The translations under genes were made by a program, and so were the position numbers. A stretch of DNA of 64,000 nucleotides from Streptomyces formicae (GTDB lineage: Bacteria > Actinomycetota > Actinomycetes > Streptomycetales > Streptomycetaceae). A model generated the notes under the pieces. That model was not told where the DNA came from. It did not search any database and was given only the letters and a program-made list of their open reading frames with translations. This document shows, one piece after another, positions 1 through 7,308 of this stretch (position 1 is the stretch's first letter; every line of letters begins with the position of its first letter). Location: contig NZ_CP022685.1 in NCBI RefSeq assembly GCF_002556545.1, positions 3,822,001 to 3,886,000 on the forward strand, read 5' to 3'.

Positions 1-239
1 CAGGCGCGGGGATCGGGATCGGTGACGGCGACGCGGATCCGGCCGGGGGCGCGGGTGAGGCGGACGGTGACGGGGGTTCCCTCGCCGAGGTGGCGGATCA
101 CGTTGCTGAGCAGCTCGCTGACGCAGAGCTGTACGTCGGGGTGGGGGCCGTGCGGGTGCCATTCGCTCAGGGTGCGGCGGAGTTCGGGGACCGCTTTGGG
201 GACGGCGAGGAGGGCGAACTCGATCTCGGGGTCTCTCAT
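1..239 (-). CDS. ATP-binding protein, anti-sigma factor (RsbW/HATPase) type, C-terminus cut by window edge
   Basis: The first 79 residues of a minus-strand gene are visible, starting at an ATG at 239. They begin MRDPEIEFALLAVP and continue through a stretch with VSELLSNVIRH, which is the N-box of the GHKL ATPase fold used by Streptomyces anti-sigma and regulator kinases such as RsbW. After an LGEGTPVTVRL strand the reading runs into AVTDPDP, which would precede the G1 box, and is then cut by the window edge. Proteins of this type sit next to XRE-DUF5753/DUF397 pairs all over Streptomyces genomes, exactly as here. The target sigma or anti-anti-sigma factor cannot be seen. Kinase activity is inferred from the family; only the N-box is visible. 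Confidence 0.75.
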   Translation of the reverse strand, partial: MRDPEIEFALLAVPKAVPELRRTLSEWHPHGPHPDVQLCVSELLSNVIRHLGEGTPVTVRLTRAPGRIRVAVTDPDPRA

Positions 240-354
240 GGCGGGGTACGCCTTCCGTGCGCTCTGTGATGGATTGGTCACACAGTGGCGTGGGGGCGGC
301 GTAGCGTGACAGGGGTTTGGGTTCCACAGTGCGAGGTGTGGAAGGCGGTCAACT

Positions 355-1206
355 GTGGCGGCACGCAAGGACATCGACGGCTCGGCGAGCGTCCCCGCCT
401 TCTACGGCAAGGAGCTGCGCTGGAAGCGGGAGGCGGCGGGGCGCACGCTTCAGGAGACGGTGGAGGGCAGTTACTTCGGGGCGTCGTATCTCAGTGAGAT
501 CGAACGCGGCCAGCGGCGTATGCCCATCGAACTGGCCCGGCACGTGGACCATTTCCTGAAGACTGACGGGTTCTTCGAGCGGCGGTGCGCGGATGTGCAC
601 AAGGCCCGGAGGAGCAAGCACGCCGAGTACTTCGCCCACATCGTGGATCTGGAAGCGCGAGCGAAGGAGATTGAGGAGTGGAACCCAACCCTGATCCCCG
701 GGCCACTTCAGCTGGAGCCGTACATTCGCGCGGTTATCCACGCCAGTCTCCCCCACGATTCCGAGGAATCGATCAAAGCCAAAGTCGAGGCGAGACGCGA
801 GCGAGCGTGGCTCTTCGAAGACGCGAAGGGGCCCGAGTGCTGGATCGTGCTGCACGAGTCGATCCTTCGGCAACCGATCATCGGGGAGGACGAGATGGCG
901 GAGCAGCTCGCCCATATCCTCGCCGTCGCCGAGCGCCGTCGTTTCATTCCACAGATCCTTCCGTGGAATGCCGGAGCGCACCCCTTCATGATGGGCACGA
1001 CCTGGCTCATGACCTTCACTGATGCCCCGCCGATCATGTACACGGAGGGCATGTACAGCGGGCAGATCATCGACGAACCGGAACTCGTGGGGCAGTACAC
1101 GAGCGCGTACGGTCGCCTCAAAGCCGCGGCAATGCCGCCCAAGGAGTCGCTGAGGATGATCGAGAGAGCAGCTGAGGAGTACGGAAGTGGCAAGTGTGGA
1201 CGCTGA
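355..1206 (+). CDS. XRE-family regulator with C-terminal DUF5753 domain
   Basis: 283 residues from a GTG at 355. Residues about 18-70 form a helix-turn-helix of the XRE type (ELRWKREAAGRTL, then SYLSEIERGQR as the recognition helix region). Residues about 95-275 match the DUF5753 (Scr1/WhiJ-like) domain, with the typical EARAKEIEEWNP start, IPGPLQLEPYIRAV, and the late E(L/P)-xx-YTSAYGRLKAAAMPPKES block. The family contains DNA-binding regulators of development and antibiotic production that work with a small DUF397 partner, which follows here and overlaps the 3' end by 20 bp. Codon use is less extreme than in neighbouring genes (for example ctg/gac/aaa mixtures), so it may be accessory DNA. 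The regulated genes are unknown. Confidence 0.9.
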   Translation: MAARKDIDGSASVPAFYGKELRWKREAAGRTLQETVEGSYFGASYLSEIERGQRRMPIELARHVDHFLKTDGFFERRCADVHKARRSKHAEYFAHIVDLEARAKEIEEWNPTLIPGPLQLEPYIRAVIHASLPHDSEESIKAKVEARRERAWLFEDAKGPECWIVLHESILRQPIIGEDEMAEQLAHILAVAERRRFIPQILPWNAGAHPFMMGTTWLMTFTDAPPIMYTEGMYSGQIIDEPELVGQYTSAYGRLKAAAMPPKESLRMIERAAEEYGSGKCGR

Positions 1207-1402
1207 CTTGAACATCACCGTCTGGCGCAAGAGCAGCTACAGCAACGGCTCCGGCGGCCTCTGCCTCGAAGTCGCCGACGGCCTCCCCGGTGTCGTCCCC
1301 GTCCGGGACTCCAAGGTCACGGAAGGGCCCGCCGTCGTGTTCCCCGCGACCGCGTGGGCCCCGTTCATCGGCGCCGTCGCAACGGGTGAACTGCCGCTCT
1401 GA
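1187..1402 (+). CDS. DUF397 partner protein
   Basis: 71 residues from a GTG at 1187; a second GTG at 1196 is possible. The diagnostic DUF397 motif WRKSSYSNGSGGLCLEVA is present, followed by PVRDSK, a gap and a closing beta-rich segment ending FIGAVATGELPL. In Streptomyces such small proteins are paired with WhiJ-type XRE regulators and are thought to modulate them. The start lies inside the 3' end of the XRE-DUF5753 gene, so the two are almost certainly co-translated. A functional pair is inferred from gene order, not shown by sequence. Confidence 0.88.
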   Translation: MASVDADLNITVWRKSSYSNGSGGLCLEVADGLPGVVPVRDSKVTEGPAVVFPATAWAPFIGAVATGELPL

Positions 1403-1442
1403 CGGGCACATTCAGCACACCACAGGGCAGGAGGGGGCCCGT

Positions 1443-2060
1443 ATGACGCGCGACGAGCGTACCGAGGCGGCAGGCGCCAACGAGTGGCAGGACACCTGGT
1501 CCCAGCTTCAGGTCGGTCTGCAACAGAAGCAGAACGAGCTCGCCGAGTTCGAGCGAAGGTCCACCGAGTTCCGGTACCTACTGCCGTCCATGGTCACGGG
1601 CTTGTTAGCGACCCCCGAGTACGTCGCCGCAAGCCTTTCCCGTTTTCCCGGCGACCACCGCGAGGCCATAGCGAAGAAGCTGGAGCGACAAGCCGTCCTC
1701 CGTGACACGTCGAAGCGGTTCACCTTCATTCTGACCGAGCAGGCCGTCAGGTGGCCCTATCTCCCGTCCCCCGCCATGGCGGTGCAGTTGGAGCGGCTGG
1801 CGGCTGCCAGCCTCCTACCGAGCGTGCGTCTCGGAGTGATCCCGCTGAGCGGCCACATGCCCGTCGCTCCCTTGAACACGTTCACGGTCTATGACGATCA
1901 GATTGCAACAGTGGAGTCTTCTACCGGAGTCATGGTGTTCCGGGACCGCCGCGATGTCGCCGCATATCTGAACGAGTTCGACGGGTACGAGGAGTACGCC
2001 CTGTTCGGGGAGAAGGCACGAGAACGACTGGCCTCATGGGGTCGCCAGTTCCTTTCCTGA
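1443..2060 (+). CDS. Stand-alone DUF5753 protein lacking a DNA-binding domain (contains a TTA codon)
   Basis: 205 residues from an ATG at 1443 preceded by AGGAGGG. The N-terminus is a short acidic coiled-coil-like segment (WSQLQVGLQQKQNELAEFERRS) where a normal family member carries its HTH. From residue about 40 the protein is DUF5753 (FRYLLPSMVTGLLATPEYV, KLERQAVLRDTSKRFTFILTE, LGVIPL, the late YEEYALFGEKARERL). With no HTH it cannot bind DNA in the usual way, so it may be an accessory or antagonist of the complete paralogue at 355. Codon 55 (1605-1607) is TTA, so its translation should depend on the bldA tRNA found at the other end of this window. 40 bp separate it from the DUF397 gene. 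Confidence 0.8.
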   Translation: MTRDERTEAAGANEWQDTWSQLQVGLQQKQNELAEFERRSTEFRYLLPSMVTGLLATPEYVAASLSRFPGDHREAIAKKLERQAVLRDTSKRFTFILTEQAVRWPYLPSPAMAVQLERLAAASLLPSVRLGVIPLSGHMPVAPLNTFTVYDDQIATVESSTGVMVFRDRRDVAAYLNEFDGYEEYALFGEKARERLASWGRQFLS

Positions 2061-2291
2061 TCGTCTACCCAAGGCGCGCGAGGAACGGACCCGCTTCACC
2101 GGAAGCCTCGGCGCACATATTGAAGGAGGCCCTCCGTGCTCTTGGATGGTGAGAAATGGGCTCTGGCACAGATCTTGGGGAGTGGTCGCGGAGGGTCACC
2201 CAAGCCGGTCGTCGCCTGAAGCGGTGTTCGTCTGGGGGTTGTGGACCATGATTCGCCCTGCGAGCCGGACCGTGCATGCCACGATAAGCCC

Positions 2292-2948
2292 ATGAGTGAT
2301 GAGCGCCGCGGTTTACTTGCCGAGAAGACACCATTCCCCGACGACCTCGATGATCGCCTGCATGCCCAACTCACCTTTCTCGTCGAGATCGACCAGCTCA
2401 AGACCATCCTCCGTCAGTCTCCCCTTGCTGCGACGGACCGCCGTGAGAACGACGCGGAGCACTCCTGGCACCTGGCGATGATGGTGGTGATCCTCGCCGA
2501 ACACTCCGACGAACCCATCGACGTAGGTCACACCATTCAGCTCGTCCTCCTGCACGATCTGGTGGAGATCTACGCCGGTGACACCCCTCTGTACGACAGT
2601 GCCGCGGGGAGCGATCAGCACGACCGGGAAGTAGCGGCTGCCGACAAGCTCTTCAGCTTGCTTCCGGCGGATCAGGCTCGGCGCGTGCGGCTTCTGTGGG
2701 ACGAATTCGAGGAACGTCGCACTCCCGAAGCCAAATTCGCCAAGGCGATGGACCGGCTGCAGCCACTCCTTCTCAACTGGATGGCGCGCGGTGGTACGTG
2801 GCGTACTCCGGGCGTCACCGCTGACGATGTCCGGGCCCGCAAGGCAGTGATCGGTGAGGCATCCGCCTCCCTGTGGAGGGCTGGGCGACGTCTTATCGAC
2901 GAGGGTGAGACGCGCGGCTGGTCGCGACGGGCCACGCCCCAGGGGTGA
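2292..2948 (+). CDS. HD-domain phosphohydrolase (YfbR-like 5'-nucleotidase type; TTA codon at position 8)
   Basis: 218 residues from an ATG at 2292; the frame stays open upstream but MSDERRG is the natural start. The HD signature is complete: H57 and H60 in ENDAEHSWH, H88-D89 in LLHDLVEIYAGD, and a later Asp in AKAMDRLQPLLLNW. This arrangement is that of the HD hydrolases of the YfbR/oxetanocin group, metal-dependent phosphatases acting on (deoxy)nucleoside monophosphates. Codon 8 (2313-2315) is TTA, so expression should be bldA-dependent. It stands alone between a regulator cassette and a decayed insertion sequence, which suggests recent arrival. Substrate not determinable. Confidence 0.85.
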   Translation: MSDERRGLLAEKTPFPDDLDDRLHAQLTFLVEIDQLKTILRQSPLAATDRRENDAEHSWHLAMMVVILAEHSDEPIDVGHTIQLVLLHDLVEIYAGDTPLYDSAAGSDQHDREVAAADKLFSLLPADQARRVRLLWDEFEERRTPEAKFAKAMDRLQPLLLNWMARGGTWRTPGVTADDVRARKAVIGEASASLWRAGRRLIDEGETRGWSRRATPQG

Positions 2949-2995
2949 CGGGTGCCGCGTCGGCTGCTCTGCCCTGGAGAAACGTGTCACGGCGG

Positions 2996-3946
2996 TCACT
3001 GAAGCAGGATCATCTTGCGGAGTAGTTCGAATCCGGCTCGTCCGTAGAGCTGCCTTTTGATCTTCTTGATGCGGTTCACGGCGTTCACGGCGCCTTCCGT
3101 GCCGCCGGAGCTCCAGTGCAAGGTGAGACCGGCGGTCACCGCATCGAGGTCTCGGAGCAGGTGGAGGGCGAAGTTCGTGAGGCCGGGCAGCTGGCTGGCA
3201 TCGACGGCCTCGATCCATGCGGGGAGCGTGGGACCCAGCCGGTGAGCCAGGATCTCACCGAAACCGCGGACATGTTCGGCCGCGATATCCAGTTCAGGAC
3301 AGCGAGCCAGGACGTCCTTCAACGCGGCGCGCTCGTCCTCCTTCAGGGTTGAGGGGTGGCGGGTGAGCCAGCCGGTGACCCGCCTCACGGTCGGTGGCGG
3401 GGGCGGCGCCTGCGGCGGTGCGGCGCGCAGGGTGGCAATGTAGGCGCGGACCATCTGATAGGTGACGGGGGCGTTCTCGGCGGTCAGTTCGCGATGCAGG
3501 CGAGTGACGCTCGTGCAGCCTGCGGCGAACCGGCGCTCCAGATAGGGCTTGTAGGGGTCCAGGCGGCTGGGCCGGGGTCGGTTCTCCCGGAGGGTGTCCT
3601 GCCAGGCGGCGGCACGTGCGTAGCGCAGCACGGTGTTGAGTCCCCAGCCCAGATGCCGGGCGATCGCCAGGCGGGAGTGGCCCTGGGCGAGCAGCTCGTG
3701 GACCAAGGCGTGCGCGGCCTTCTTGCGCTGCGCCCGCCGGCCATCAAGGTCCGGTCCGCCGCACACCGAGTCATTGGGCGACGCCTCAGCGTCCGTTCGT
3801 GTTGGCGCTGTGAGTCCGTTCAGGCACTCGCGGTGGGCGGCGACACATGTTTCCACGGCTCGGCCGATGCCCTGCCACAGGTGGAACCGGTCGGCGACCT
3901 GGATCGCGGCGGGAGCGCCCAGTCGCGCGCCCTCGGCATAGGCCGG
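2996..3946 (-). pseudogene. ISL3-family transposase, N-terminally truncated remnant
   Basis: The minus strand reads the C-terminal two thirds of an ISL3-type transposase. It starts abruptly at YAEGARLGAPAAIQVADRF(HLW), the usual block after the second catalytic Asp region, and runs through the embedded HTH (ARHLGWGLNTVLRYARAA) to the family-typical end GGTEGAVNAVNRIKKIKRQLYGRAGFELLRKMILLQ. The first about 150 residues, with the zinc-finger/HTH domain and first catalytic Asp, are missing: upstream of 3946 the frame carries unrelated sequence. The sequence just beyond the stop (2966-2995, GCTCTGCCCTGGAGAAACGTG) may be the remaining terminal repeat; no matching copy is visible at the other side. 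The element cannot move by itself. Confidence 0.82.
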
Positions 3947-4063
3947 CCTGGAGGGCTGGGTGGCGACCGCTCCGTACGACAGGGTGATCTCCACGGCAGC
4001 CGTACGAAGCTGCGGGTGCGTGGAGGGGTCGCGTCAGGTCGGTTCGTCGGCGGGGCCTGTTAC

Positions 4064-4489
4064 ATGTGGGTTCGGAGCCATCGCCCCAAGAATCAGCTCG
4101 TGCCCCCGGTCGACAGCCGGAAGGTTGCCTCGCCCATCGACCCTGAAGAAGTCCTGGGGCGTGGCTGGGCTCAGGACTTCGCGCTGGGGCTGTATCTGCC
4201 GGACGTGTCCCTGACTCATCGTGGAGAAGGCGCGGAGAGGCAGGTGCAGCTCTGGGACGAGGGAGGAACGTCGGTCGCGATCGTCGATTACGGCGAATGG
4301 TGGCGCGACCGAGCGGTGACCGTCTACGGAGAGCGGGACCTCTGGGCCGAGCTGGTCGGGGCGTACAGCGCGTAGTGCCTTGCCGGGCGGCCGGACTACC
4401 GGCGGTTCGGGCTCACGTACGACGAGGCCGGTGAGCACCTCTGGCTCGATCGTCCGGAAGGCATCCTGCGGTCCAGGGCGACTTGGTGA
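4064..4489 (+). pseudogene. C-terminal remnant of a PCMT-like methyltransferase with an internal stop
   Basis: A plus-strand frame reads VASPIDPEEVLGRGWAQDF, LGLYLPDVSL, VQLWDEGGTSVAIVDYG and DLWAELVGAYSA, then hits TAG at 4373-4375. In the same frame it goes on CLAGRPDYRRFGLTYDEAG and HLWLDRPEG to a TGA at 4487-4489. This pattern (LW-D..SWA-V, RRLWDE...Y..W...GRP...RFGLT..P.G...WLD.P) is the tail I associate with Streptomyces protein-L-isoaspartate O-methyltransferase-like proteins. There the position of the TAG is often Trp, so TGG to TAG is a plausible nonsense change. The catalytic N-terminal part is absent; the truncated ISL3 transposase lies immediately upstream and probably replaced it. 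Family assignment is from memory and moderate. Confidence 0.6.
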
Positions 4490-4510
4490 CCCGCCCCTCA
4501 CACCCGCCCC

Positions 4511-5251
4511 TCACACCCGCGCCAACACCGCCGCCCGTGACCGCGCAAGAACCACCCCTCCCAGGGCCACCCCCCAGCACACCAGCACCAGAAGCGGGCG
4601 CAGCCAGGGTGTGTCCGTGTCGCCCGGGGTGACCAGCGTGGCCAGTTGGTCCAGGGAGCGGGTCGGGAGGTAGTCGGCTGCCTGGCGCAAAGTCGTGGGG
4701 AAGTCGTCCAGGGGGAACCACAGGCCGCCCAGGAGTGCCAGGGGGAAGAAGACGCCGAGGCAGGTGAACTGCGCGGCCTCGCCCACCGCGACGAGGCCCA
4801 CGGCCAGGCCCGCCACCACGAAGACCGCGCTGGCGGCCCAGATCACGGCGAGCGCGGCGAGCCAGTCGGTCGCGGGCATCGACACGTCGTTGACCAGTGC
4901 GCCAAGCGCGAAGACCACCAGGGTCGCGGGCAGGGTGGCCAGCCAGGCGGTGAGGGCCTTGGCGCCCAGGTAGGCGCGGCCCGAGAGCGGGGTCAGCAGG
5001 ATCTGGCGGGCCCAGCCCTCGCCGCGCTCCGCGCCGAGGCGGATGCCCGCCGCGTTGAGCGCGCCGAAGAACGCGCCCGACACCGACATGGAGAGCATGT
5101 AGTCGCGGGCGAAGTCCGGGCTGTCCGAGATGGCGTCGGACGCCACCACGGTGAACATCAGGTAGAAGCCCGCGGAGAAGAGCACCGAGAAGGTCAGGAA
5201 GTAGCCGCTGCGGATGAGGCAGAGGGTGTCCAGTTTCGCGTAGCGCAGCAT
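4511..5251 (-). CDS. ABC-2 type transporter permease
   Basis: 246 residues from an ATG at 5251, one base after the stop of the ATPase gene. Six hydrophobic segments are visible (SGYFLTFSVLFSAGFYLMF, MLSMSVSGAFFGALNAAG, TLVVFALGAL, LAVIWAASAVFVVAGLAVGL, CLGVFFPLALLGGLWFPL, PLLVLVCWGVALGGVVL). The ERGEGWARQILLTPLSGRAYLGAK loop is characteristic of ABC-2 exporters of drugs and peptides. The pair is transcribed away from the RiPP precursor gene 180 bp away, so I infer that it exports the mature peptide or gives producer immunity; a drug exporter unrelated to the cluster is the alternative. The gene ends in a short direct repeat (CCCCTCACACCCG twice). Confidence 0.88.
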   Translation of the reverse strand: MLRYAKLDTLCLIRSGYFLTFSVLFSAGFYLMFTVVASDAISDSPDFARDYMLSMSVSGAFFGALNAAGIRLGAERGEGWARQILLTPLSGRAYLGAKALTAWLATLPATLVVFALGALVNDVSMPATDWLAALAVIWAASAVFVVAGLAVGLVAVGEAAQFTCLGVFFPLALLGGLWFPLDDFPTTLRQAADYLPTRSLDQLATLVTPGDTDTPWLRPLLVLVCWGVALGGVVLARSRAAVLARV

Positions 5252-5252
5252 G

Positions 5253-6179
5253 TCAGTGGTCCTCCTGGAGGAGGGTGGCGACGGCGTCCTCCAGGGATGC
5301 CGTGGTGAGGGTGAGGCCGCGCGGCACGGTCCCGGCGGCGCCGCCGACCTTGGCGTAGAGCGCGGCGAGCGTCGCGTCGCTGTCGGTGGTGGTGAGGACG
5401 CGGGTGCCGTCGTCGCGTTCCTCGGTCGTCCGCACGCCGGGCAGGCCGCGCAGCATGCTGTCGGGCAGCGGCTCGTCCGTACGGAAGGAGACGCGGCTCT
5501 CGGTGAAGGCCGAGCGCAGCTCGTCGACCGTGCCGTCGGCGACGATCCGGCCCGCCCTGAGCACCACGACGCGGTCGGCGAACTGCTCGGCCTCGTGCAG
5601 GTAGTGGGTGGTGAAGAGCACCGTCGCGCCGCCCCTGGCGCGCTCGTTGAGGATCTCCCAGAAGCGGGCGCGCGCCGCCACGTCGAGGGCGACGGTGGGC
5701 TCGTCCAGGAAGAGCAGCCGGGGCAGTCCCGCAAGGGCGAGGCCGAGGCGCAGGCGCTGCCGCTCGCCTCCCGACAGCTGCGTCACCTGTCGTCGGCTCA
5801 ACTCGCCGAGTCCGCACTCGGCCAGGACCTCTTCGCTGGTGCGGCGCCCGTACAACTCGGTGATGAGGGTGATCAGTTCGCCTACGCGGACATTGCGCAT
5901 CAGGCCCGACTCCTGGAGCATCGCGCCGAGTTCGCCCGCCGCGAGCGCGGGTTCCGGCGGGCCGCCGAGCACCTCGACGGTGCCCGCGCTCGGCCGCAGC
6001 AGACCCAGCATGACGTGGGTCAGCGTCGTCTTGCCCGCGCCGTTGGCGCCGAGCAGCGCCACCCGCTCACCGCGCCGCACGTCGAGGCCGACCCCGGAAA
6101 GGGCCCGTATCCGGGCGCCGCCGCGCCGCCGGACGACATCGACATCACGCACGCGCACCAGAATCTCCGCCGCCGTCAT
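5253..6179 (-). CDS. ABC transporter ATP-binding protein, exporter type
   Basis: 308 residues from an ATG at 6179. Walker A is GANGAGKTT (about residues 43-51), the Q-loop follows in AMLQESG, the signature is QLSGGERQRL, Walker B is LLFLDEPTVALD, and the H-loop is FTTHYLHEAEQ. The C-terminal about 90 residues (from GRIVADGTVDELRSAF) form the accessory domain common in CcmA/DrrA-like exporter ATPases. It is the first gene of a two-gene operon with the ABC-2 permease. It is divergent from the RiPP biosynthetic operon and shares its 250-bp control region, which supports a role in export of that product. Substrate is inference. Confidence 0.92.
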   Translation of the reverse strand: MTAAEILVRVRDVDVVRRRGGARIRALSGVGLDVRRGERVALLGANGAGKTTLTHVMLGLLRPSAGTVEVLGGPPEPALAAGELGAMLQESGLMRNVRVGELITLITELYGRRTSEEVLAECGLGELSRRQVTQLSGGERQRLRLGLALAGLPRLLFLDEPTVALDVAARARFWEILNERARGGATVLFTTHYLHEAEQFADRVVVLRAGRIVADGTVDELRSAFTESRVSFRTDEPLPDSMLRGLPGVRTTEERDDGTRVLTTTDSDATLAALYAKVGGAAGTVPRGLTLTTASLEDAVATLLQEDH

Positions 6180-6298
6180 CCTCGCCCCTCGCCCCTAGCC
6201 CCTCGCCTGATTCCGACGCCATCGAGCCGCGCCAGAGTAGCAGTAGATCGTTTTGGGGAAAGGGGTCGCAATCGTTCAGCAATGACATTTGTCACCGG

Positions 6299-6410
6299 TT
6301 ATCGATGACGCGGCCTGGTGAATTCCGCGTTGACAGGCGAGTTCCGGCCTTCTGATACTTGGGCACTTGTGCGGGACATTCACCATTCACGTTCCGCGCT
6401 TCATCGATAA
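6299..6410. promoter_or_regulatory. Exact 10-bp inverted repeat bracketing the RiPP promoter, plus a 12-bp palindrome
   Basis: TTATCGATGA (6299-6308) and its exact reverse complement TCATCGATAA (6401-6410) lie on either side of the promoter at 6330-6359. A separate palindrome, TGACATTTGTCA (6283-6294), is next to the left arm. The sequence GGTGAATTC also occurs twice (6317-6325 and 6422-6430). The spacing, about 102 bp between arm centres, would allow looping by a dimeric regulator. The right arm lies just upstream of the ribosome binding site. No regulator is assigned; this is pattern only. Confidence 0.4.
6330..6359 (+). promoter_or_regulatory. Candidate vegetative promoter for the RiPP precursor
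   Basis: TTGACA (6330-6335), an 18-bp spacer and GATACT (6354-6359) give a good match to a HrdB/sigma-70 promoter, unusually clear for this G+C. Transcription would start near 6366, giving a leader of about 65 bases before the precursor start codon. Predicted from sequence only. Confidence 0.6.
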
Positions 6411-6432
6411 GTGATCCGGGAGGTGAATTCAC

Positions 6433-6603
6433 TTGAAGATCGAGAGCGTGATCGTAGTCGAGCACCGCAGTTCGGCCCTCCAGCCGGGCCTCGTGTCGGC
6501 GGCCGACGGCGCCGCCTTCGGCGTCGTGGTGCCCGGGGCGTCCTCCTGCTGCGCAGGTTGTACGTCCACGTCCTGCGGAGCCGTAGTGCGCCCGCTGGCG
6601 TAA
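6433..6603 (+). CDS. Azole RiPP precursor peptide (56 residues, TTG start)
   Basis: A 56-residue peptide that starts with TTG at 6433, seven bases after a near-perfect ribosome binding site (GGGAGGTG at 6418-6425). The leader, residues 1-36, begins MKIESVIVVEHRSSAL and ends VVVPGA. The putative core, residues 37-56, holds SSCCAGCTSTSCG followed by AVVRPLA. Four Cys, four Ser and two Thr within twelve residues are the substrate pattern for YcaO cyclodehydration to thiazol(in)es and oxazol(in)es. The gene has its own strong promoter and is followed by a hairpin and then by the modification genes, the usual order in RiPP clusters. It is short and uses TTG, so gene callers are likely to miss it. 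I do not recognise a characterised peptide of this sequence; the cleavage site after PGA is a guess. Confidence 0.8.
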   Translation: MKIESVIVVEHRSSALQPGLVSAADGAAFGVVVPGASSCCAGCTSTSCGAVVRPLA

Positions 6604-6612
6604 GCAGAAGGG

Positions 6613-6637
6613 GTGCCGGGCGCGCGCGGCCCGGCAC
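6613..6637 (+). terminator. Hairpin between precursor and modification genes (probable partial terminator)
   Basis: GTGCCGGGC, a GCGCGCG loop and GCCCGGCAC form a perfect 9-bp stem ten bases after the precursor stop. There is no T-run, so read-through is expected. In many RiPP operons such a hairpin keeps precursor mRNA in excess over enzyme mRNA; that role is inferred here. Confidence 0.6.
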
Positions 6638-6675
6638 CTCCAGGGGCGGCACGGCGCCGCAGGAAGAAGAGAGAG

Positions 6676-7308
6676 ATGATTCCCAAACCTGTCATCATCA
6701 ATGTTCCTGTCGACGACGTCGACGCCGGAATCGATTTCTACGAGGGGTTTCTCGGGCTCCGGCTCGCCCGCTCGCTCTCGCCCGAGCAGATTTCTTTCCA
6801 CGCACCCGTTTCGAGCGACGGCATACTGCTCACCGTCAATAAGCGGAATTTCCCCGGCGAGGGCCCGACCGTGATGTTCGCCGTCGAGGACATGGACGCG
6901 GCACTGGCGTCCTGGAAAGCGGCGGGCGGCACCGTCGTGGCCGGACCCTATGACCTTCCGCTGCCCCAGAAGATCCGTGACGAATTCCGTGATCAATTCC
7001 GGGACAGCCCCTTCTACCGGGGTGAGGCGGGCGACTCCATGGGGCGGGGCGCGAGCCTGCACGACGCCGAGGGCAACCGCCTGGGGATCGTCGAGCTCAG
7101 CGAGTGGGCGCACGCGACGTTCGCCCTCGGCGCGTACGCGAACCCGGTCAGCGAGGAGCAGTTGAAGGACCAGTCGATCGCGCTCGCCCGGCGGGTGCCC
7201 GCCAGCACCCAGATGTTCGACGCGGCGGGCGAGACGGCCGCCGCGGGCGAGACGGGCTCTGCGGGCGAGACGGGCGAGCGGCACCGGTCAGGAGGGCCCA
7301 CCCCATGA
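6676..7308 (+). CDS. VOC-superfamily (glyoxalase/bleomycin-resistance fold) protein of the RiPP cluster
   Basis: 210 residues from an ATG at 6676. The N-terminus MIPKPVIINVPVDDVDAGIDFYEGFLGLRLARSL is the first VOC module, and MFAVEDMDAALASWKAAGGTVV the second half, ending in DAEGNRLGIVELSEW. Candidate metal ligands are the second-module residues around SLHDAEGN and the terminal Glu in GIVE. The long insert DLPLPQKIRDEFRDQFRDSPFYRGEAG and a C-terminal Gly/Ala/Glu repeat (three copies of AGETG-like) are unusual. VOC proteins either bind and sequester antibiotics or catalyse oxygenation or isomerisation. Here it could be the producer's immunity protein or a tailoring enzyme. Its stop overlaps the next start by 4 bp (ATGA). 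Confidence 0.85.
   Translation: MIPKPVIINVPVDDVDAGIDFYEGFLGLRLARSLSPEQISFHAPVSSDGILLTVNKRNFPGEGPTVMFAVEDMDAALASWKAAGGTVVAGPYDLPLPQKIRDEFRDQFRDSPFYRGEAGDSMGRGASLHDAEGNRLGIVELSEWAHATFALGAYANPVSEEQLKDQSIALARRVPASTQMFDAAGETAAAGETGSAGETGERHRSGGPTP

Noticed and set aside
2136..2219. Short frame starting at GTG 2136 after GGAGG (VLLDGEKWALAQILG...)
   Set aside because: Only 27 codons, the apparent ribosome site is part of a GGAGG/CCTCC palindrome, and no family resemblance; kept as non-coding.
6411..6842. 143-codon plus-strand frame overlapping the precursor gene
   Set aside because: It starts without a proper ribosome site, is Arg-rich and runs into the VOC gene in another frame; the TTG-initiated frame at 6433 has the better ribosome site and a meaningful product.
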